Assembly (NCBI GenBank): GCA_015501585.1
Contig: JADNRY010000016.1
Location: forward strand, 186,001-250,000
DNA from: Rhodocollybia butyracea
Taxonomy: Eukaryota; Basidiomycota; Agaricomycetes; Agaricales; Omphalotaceae
Reading direction: 5' to 3'
Length of the DNA: 64,000 bases
The position numbers and the translations under genes were made by a program. Numbering within the stretch: position 1 is the first letter of the stretch; every line of letters starts with the position of its first letter. Shown in pieces: positions 57,665-64,000 of the stretch. The notes under the pieces were generated by a model. The model worked only from the letters and a program-made list of their open reading frames with translations, had not been told where the DNA came from and made no database searches.

Positions 57665-58437
57665 TGGCATGACCCATTTTTTGTATCAAGCTTCGCTGCT
57701 CCGTGTATAGATATATTTTGAAAAGTGTAGTCTAGCACCAGATATCTTTTTTTCTTGATCCACTCTTTTACAGAGGACACCTACTATACATACCCCATAA
57801 ATAACCTTAATTATTGTTCAACCGAACGAACATTACCCATTTTAGGCATTTTCAGTTCCCTCTTTCGCACTTTGCCTCTCTTTATATCCTCTCCACTTAG
57901 TATGTTCTCTCAACGGATACTTAAGTTCCTTGCTGTAGTTGAGTAAGACCTGAAAACGGTGTGTCGCACGAAGCTGGCTCAACCAGATCCACGGTTGGTA
58001 CAAGTGTCGATCGATGGACTGGTTTCAAAATTCAGTGGCTACAAAAAAAAATCGCGACTTTAGGTAAACAGATTATACGGATTCTACGAAAGTAAAAACT
58101 AACTAGCTACGTGAGATTTATCAGTAGTATGCATAGAGACTGAAACAACGGTAAAAAGACCACAACATCACGAGGAAGACAGAAAAAGTCTACTAGTGAA
58201 ATGATATGAGAGTTCGTAAGCATAAAACCGACCTGATTAACAAAGAAATCATAGAACCCAAACAAAGAACATGAAAACAATGCGACAACAAGATTCTAGG
58301 GACCACCTAGTACCCACCAAATATGAATAAAATAAAACGATGGGTCTAAAAATCCCATCGCATCTAGGTAAACTGCGGTTATCTGAAGGAAGAAAAAGGT
58401 CCACTATCACACATGCGATAAAAAGGACAGAAAAAAA
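57665..58437. other. Convergent intergenic region
   Basis: 3' flanks of the chitin deacetylase and SRPK genes. The sequence is AT-rich with runs of A, no supported ORF, and no repeat or RNA gene recognised. Confidence 0.45.
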
Positions 58438-61535
<3,098 letters not shown>

Positions 61536-62118
61536 TAACGAGGAAGAGTTCGCCGTCAGAGTTTGTTAAGTTCAGATAATGTGACACCTGGGTAACGCTC
61601 TCCGATAAACGGGATCACATCACGTGTAGTCATCCCGCTGTCCGGGATACAGTAATGATTTCCATCTGGCCTCGTTCCATCATCAATATCAAAACTTTGT
61701 TACCGTCAAGAGAGAACGATTCGTACTGTGCGCCGAATCTACGTGCAGCCCTTCTATCTTAGGCTTGTGAGTTTCCTCTGAATACTAGTCATAATGTTCG
61801 CTACAAAGTTAAACGTTGGTGAAGCGTTGAACATTAACATAAGGATAATCAAGGTGTTTTATCCGTTTTCACGTCAAAATTCAAGAATACATACGAACCA
61901 TACGGATATTTTTCTACCCAGGGGATTAGCTGCTGGGATTAGTAACCACTAACTTTGACCAACTTGACGAATTGATGTGCACCTTAACGACTCTTTTATA
62001 ACTATGGCTTTAAATACTTCATCGTTTTCTCATCCCGTTCCTGATATGGCATCTACTTCCTTGCCCCGGTTCATAGGTGCCGTAGAAGATCATTGGCAGC
62101 TTTACAGGTTCGTCCACC
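61536..62118. other. Divergent promoter region, SRPK / STE20-type kinase
   Basis: 583 bases separate the two start codons. Short ORFs upstream of the second kinase (from about 61977) overlap its 5' leader and may only be chance; an upstream exon there cannot be excluded because an ACAG acceptor lies 12 bases before the chosen ATG. Confidence 0.4.
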
Positions 62119-64000
62119 ATGCATTTGCCCAATTTTCCTCAGTTTCATCGCGGTCTCAGCGACCGTTCCTCCGACTATGTTCTCGGAGCACCTATCGGAT
62201 TTGGTGCATCATCTATAGTATATGCTGCCATGTACCGCCCCTCTCACGGAGTACCGGCGCCATGCGCGCTCAAGGTCCTGGATTTGGATACTCTACCACT
62301 CCATTCGTGGTCTCTTCTCCAGCGCGAAACTACTCTCATGTCTCTCTCAAAACATCCAAATGTACTTCGGGTCCGTGGGTCCTGGATGGAAGGCCACAAA
62401 CTCTACATTGCTCTCCGTCTCATGAACAAAGGTAGCGCTGCGGATGTGATGCGGTATGGATGGCCAGGAGGATTGGAGGAAGATGTCATCAAATGTATCC
62501 TTGAACAAGCGCTTCAAGGCCTGAAGTAAGTTTACTCCGAACCCCGACTTTTTGTTATGTGCGTGCGCAGGCTTGCTAATCGGTTTCAGTTATCTTCATG
62601 TTAATGGCTTTATTCACCGAGATGTTAAAGCCGCGAACTTACTGATTGATGATGACGGCACTGTTCTGTTGGGCGACCTCGGTGTCGCTGCCGACCTCTC
62701 TGAGGATTCAACGACCCATGCCCTTTCCTCTATTGCTCTTCCTGAAGACAAGGTATCCTCGGACCAGAAAGTTTATTCACATACGGTTCCACTCCCTTCC
62801 AATCGCATAGCAACACCCACTCCAAAAGCTCACAAGATCGGTAAAAGAAAGTCATTCGTTGGAACCGTGAGTAGTTGTGAATGAGTTTATCCGCGGCATC
62901 TAAAAATAGTTACACAGCCTTGTTGGATGGCTCCCGAACTTATTCAAGGTAAACAGTACGACTCGTCTGCCGATATCTGGAGCTTTGGTATTACAGCACT
63001 TGAATTAACGCAAGGTCGCCCTCCAAGATCACGAGAACCTCCTCAGAAGGTGCTGCTAAAAACGCGCGTGCTTTCATCTACTCGCATGAGCCTCCTCAAT
63101 GACGTCTTGACAGAATCCAGGAGGATCCTCCTAGTCTTGACCGGGATGGCGGAGCATATAAGTATTCCAAATCCTTCCAGGAGATGATTAGCAGCTGTCT
63201 AGTGAAAGACCCCTCCAAAAGACCCACAGCAGCTCAGCTACTCCAAACACCCTTTTTCCGAGGCGCTAAGAAAAAATCTTACCTTATCAATGCCATTTTG
63301 GGTACGTTGCTGTATCATGATTAACGAAAATATGTTGTCATATGGCTTCCGCAGAGGACCTCCCACCGTTATCAAAACGTCAGGAGCGCAGGATAGTCCC
63401 CAATTCGCAAATCTACGGCACTGTGGACTCTTGGGATTTCACAATGAATTCTGTGCCATCTTCCCCAACCACACTGGTGTCCCCAAAGCGGCACAGCGTT
63501 GATCGAAATATGGTCTTTGAGATGGAGGGAGAGTCATTGCGCCACCCATTTGGGCGTAATAAGCGTTTCTCCGGTGCTCCCGCACACTCGACGGGATCGG
63601 GATCTGTCGAAGAGTTGAACCCAGCAACGGTTGAACCAGTTGCGAAGGTATCAGGACTTCCCGATACTTTTACCACTATTATCCCTGTTTTAAACGCTGA
63701 ACGAGCCTCAGTGTCCACTGATGTCGATGAAAACAAGTCATTACCAACCTCTGACCCCCAACATCCAACCATGGAGACCAATGCTTCTCTGACAACAAAA
63801 ACATTGCCAATACCGATCGGTGGTTCACGACGCCCGACCCAACTTCAGGACAACGATTTTCTTTTATTATCTTCCCCGTCGTCCGTGATGACATATAGCA
63901 CGTCTCCTCGTTCAATAACGTCTAAGAGTGGAACGACAAGCTCTTCCTCGTCGTCTCGTGGAGGACTGTGGAACAAGATCAAAGACAAAACCAGAACTGC
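62119..64000 (+). CDS. STE20-family kinase, OSR1/SPAK (Fray)-type, 3' end outside window
   Basis: Exons are 62119-62525, 62590-62866, 62918-63063, 63114-63301 and 63355 to the window edge. The start has a strong context (CCACCATGC). Kinase motifs are [99 protein letters not shown] and [18 protein letters not shown]. This order, with KT-IQEDPP, matches OSR1/SPAK kinases. DFG is replaced by DLG. An insert of about 50 residues sits between DLG and the APE motif. The tail is Ser/Thr-rich. The intron at 63064-63113 has an apparent GC donor (GCGCGT). Substrates are unknown; in animals these kinases control ion transport. Confidence 0.9.

Overview
The window is nuclear DNA of a filamentous basidiomycete, most likely an Agaricomycete (inference). 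Genes are dense and intron-rich: about 140 introns could be placed, mostly 45-60 bases with a CTAAC/CTGAC-like branch site. Protein matches are fungal, for example Tim10, Urb2, Utp4, Has1, SRPK with a long spacer, and GPI-type chitin deacetylase. I saw no rRNA, tRNA, CRISPR array or intact transposon.

Layout. 1-11 kb: 3' end of V-ATPase subunit C (VMA5), a multi-KH RNA-binding protein, an RNF14-like RBR ubiquitin ligase and URB2. 11-15.6 kb: a tandem duplication of an L-threonine aldolase gene; both copies are frame-damaged and a minisatellite lies upstream of copy 1. 16-30 kb: a chromodomain protein, UTP4, TIM10, a ZNF706-like protein and RRP3, then a rearranged zone. That zone holds an inverted broken piece of UTP4, inverted remnants of the 18.5-19.2 kb region, and between them a second copy of a CBS/PB1 gene whose fuller copy is at 45.7-48.1 kb. 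30-44.6 kb: a 2-oxoglutarate/Fe(II) oxygenase, a Mpv17/Sym1 protein, a small secreted His-rich-tail protein, PTH2, HAS1, thioredoxin, a Gfd2/YDR514C-like nuclease-fold protein, a Pom33/TMEM33 protein and a small membrane protein. 45.7-64 kb: full CBS/PB1 gene, an F-box-like protein, a TMEM205-like gene with an internal stop, U2A', SAC1, a NAP-family chaperone, chitin deacetylase, SRPK kinase and the 5' part of a STE20/OSR1-type kinase.

Functional themes. Four ribosome-biogenesis genes (URB2, UTP4, RRP3, HAS1) lie within about 31 kb, and each is the plus- or minus-strand half of a head-to-head pair whose start codons are only about 90-140 bp apart. Three more such pairs occur between 49 and 52 kb and elsewhere. 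Most genes are housekeeping: RNA, membrane, wall and signalling functions.

Two cross-cutting observations matter to a user. First, at least seven introns appear to use GC-AG rather than GT-AG ends, and several genes contain very small exons, including one of 6 bases in PTH2. Second, many otherwise conserved genes are broken by one-base gains or losses, often in short homopolymers (UTP4, TIM10, RRP3, Gfd2-like, Pom33-like, RBR, KH protein, both threonine aldolases). This looks more like uncorrected sequence error than gene death, so predicted proteins near those points need care.
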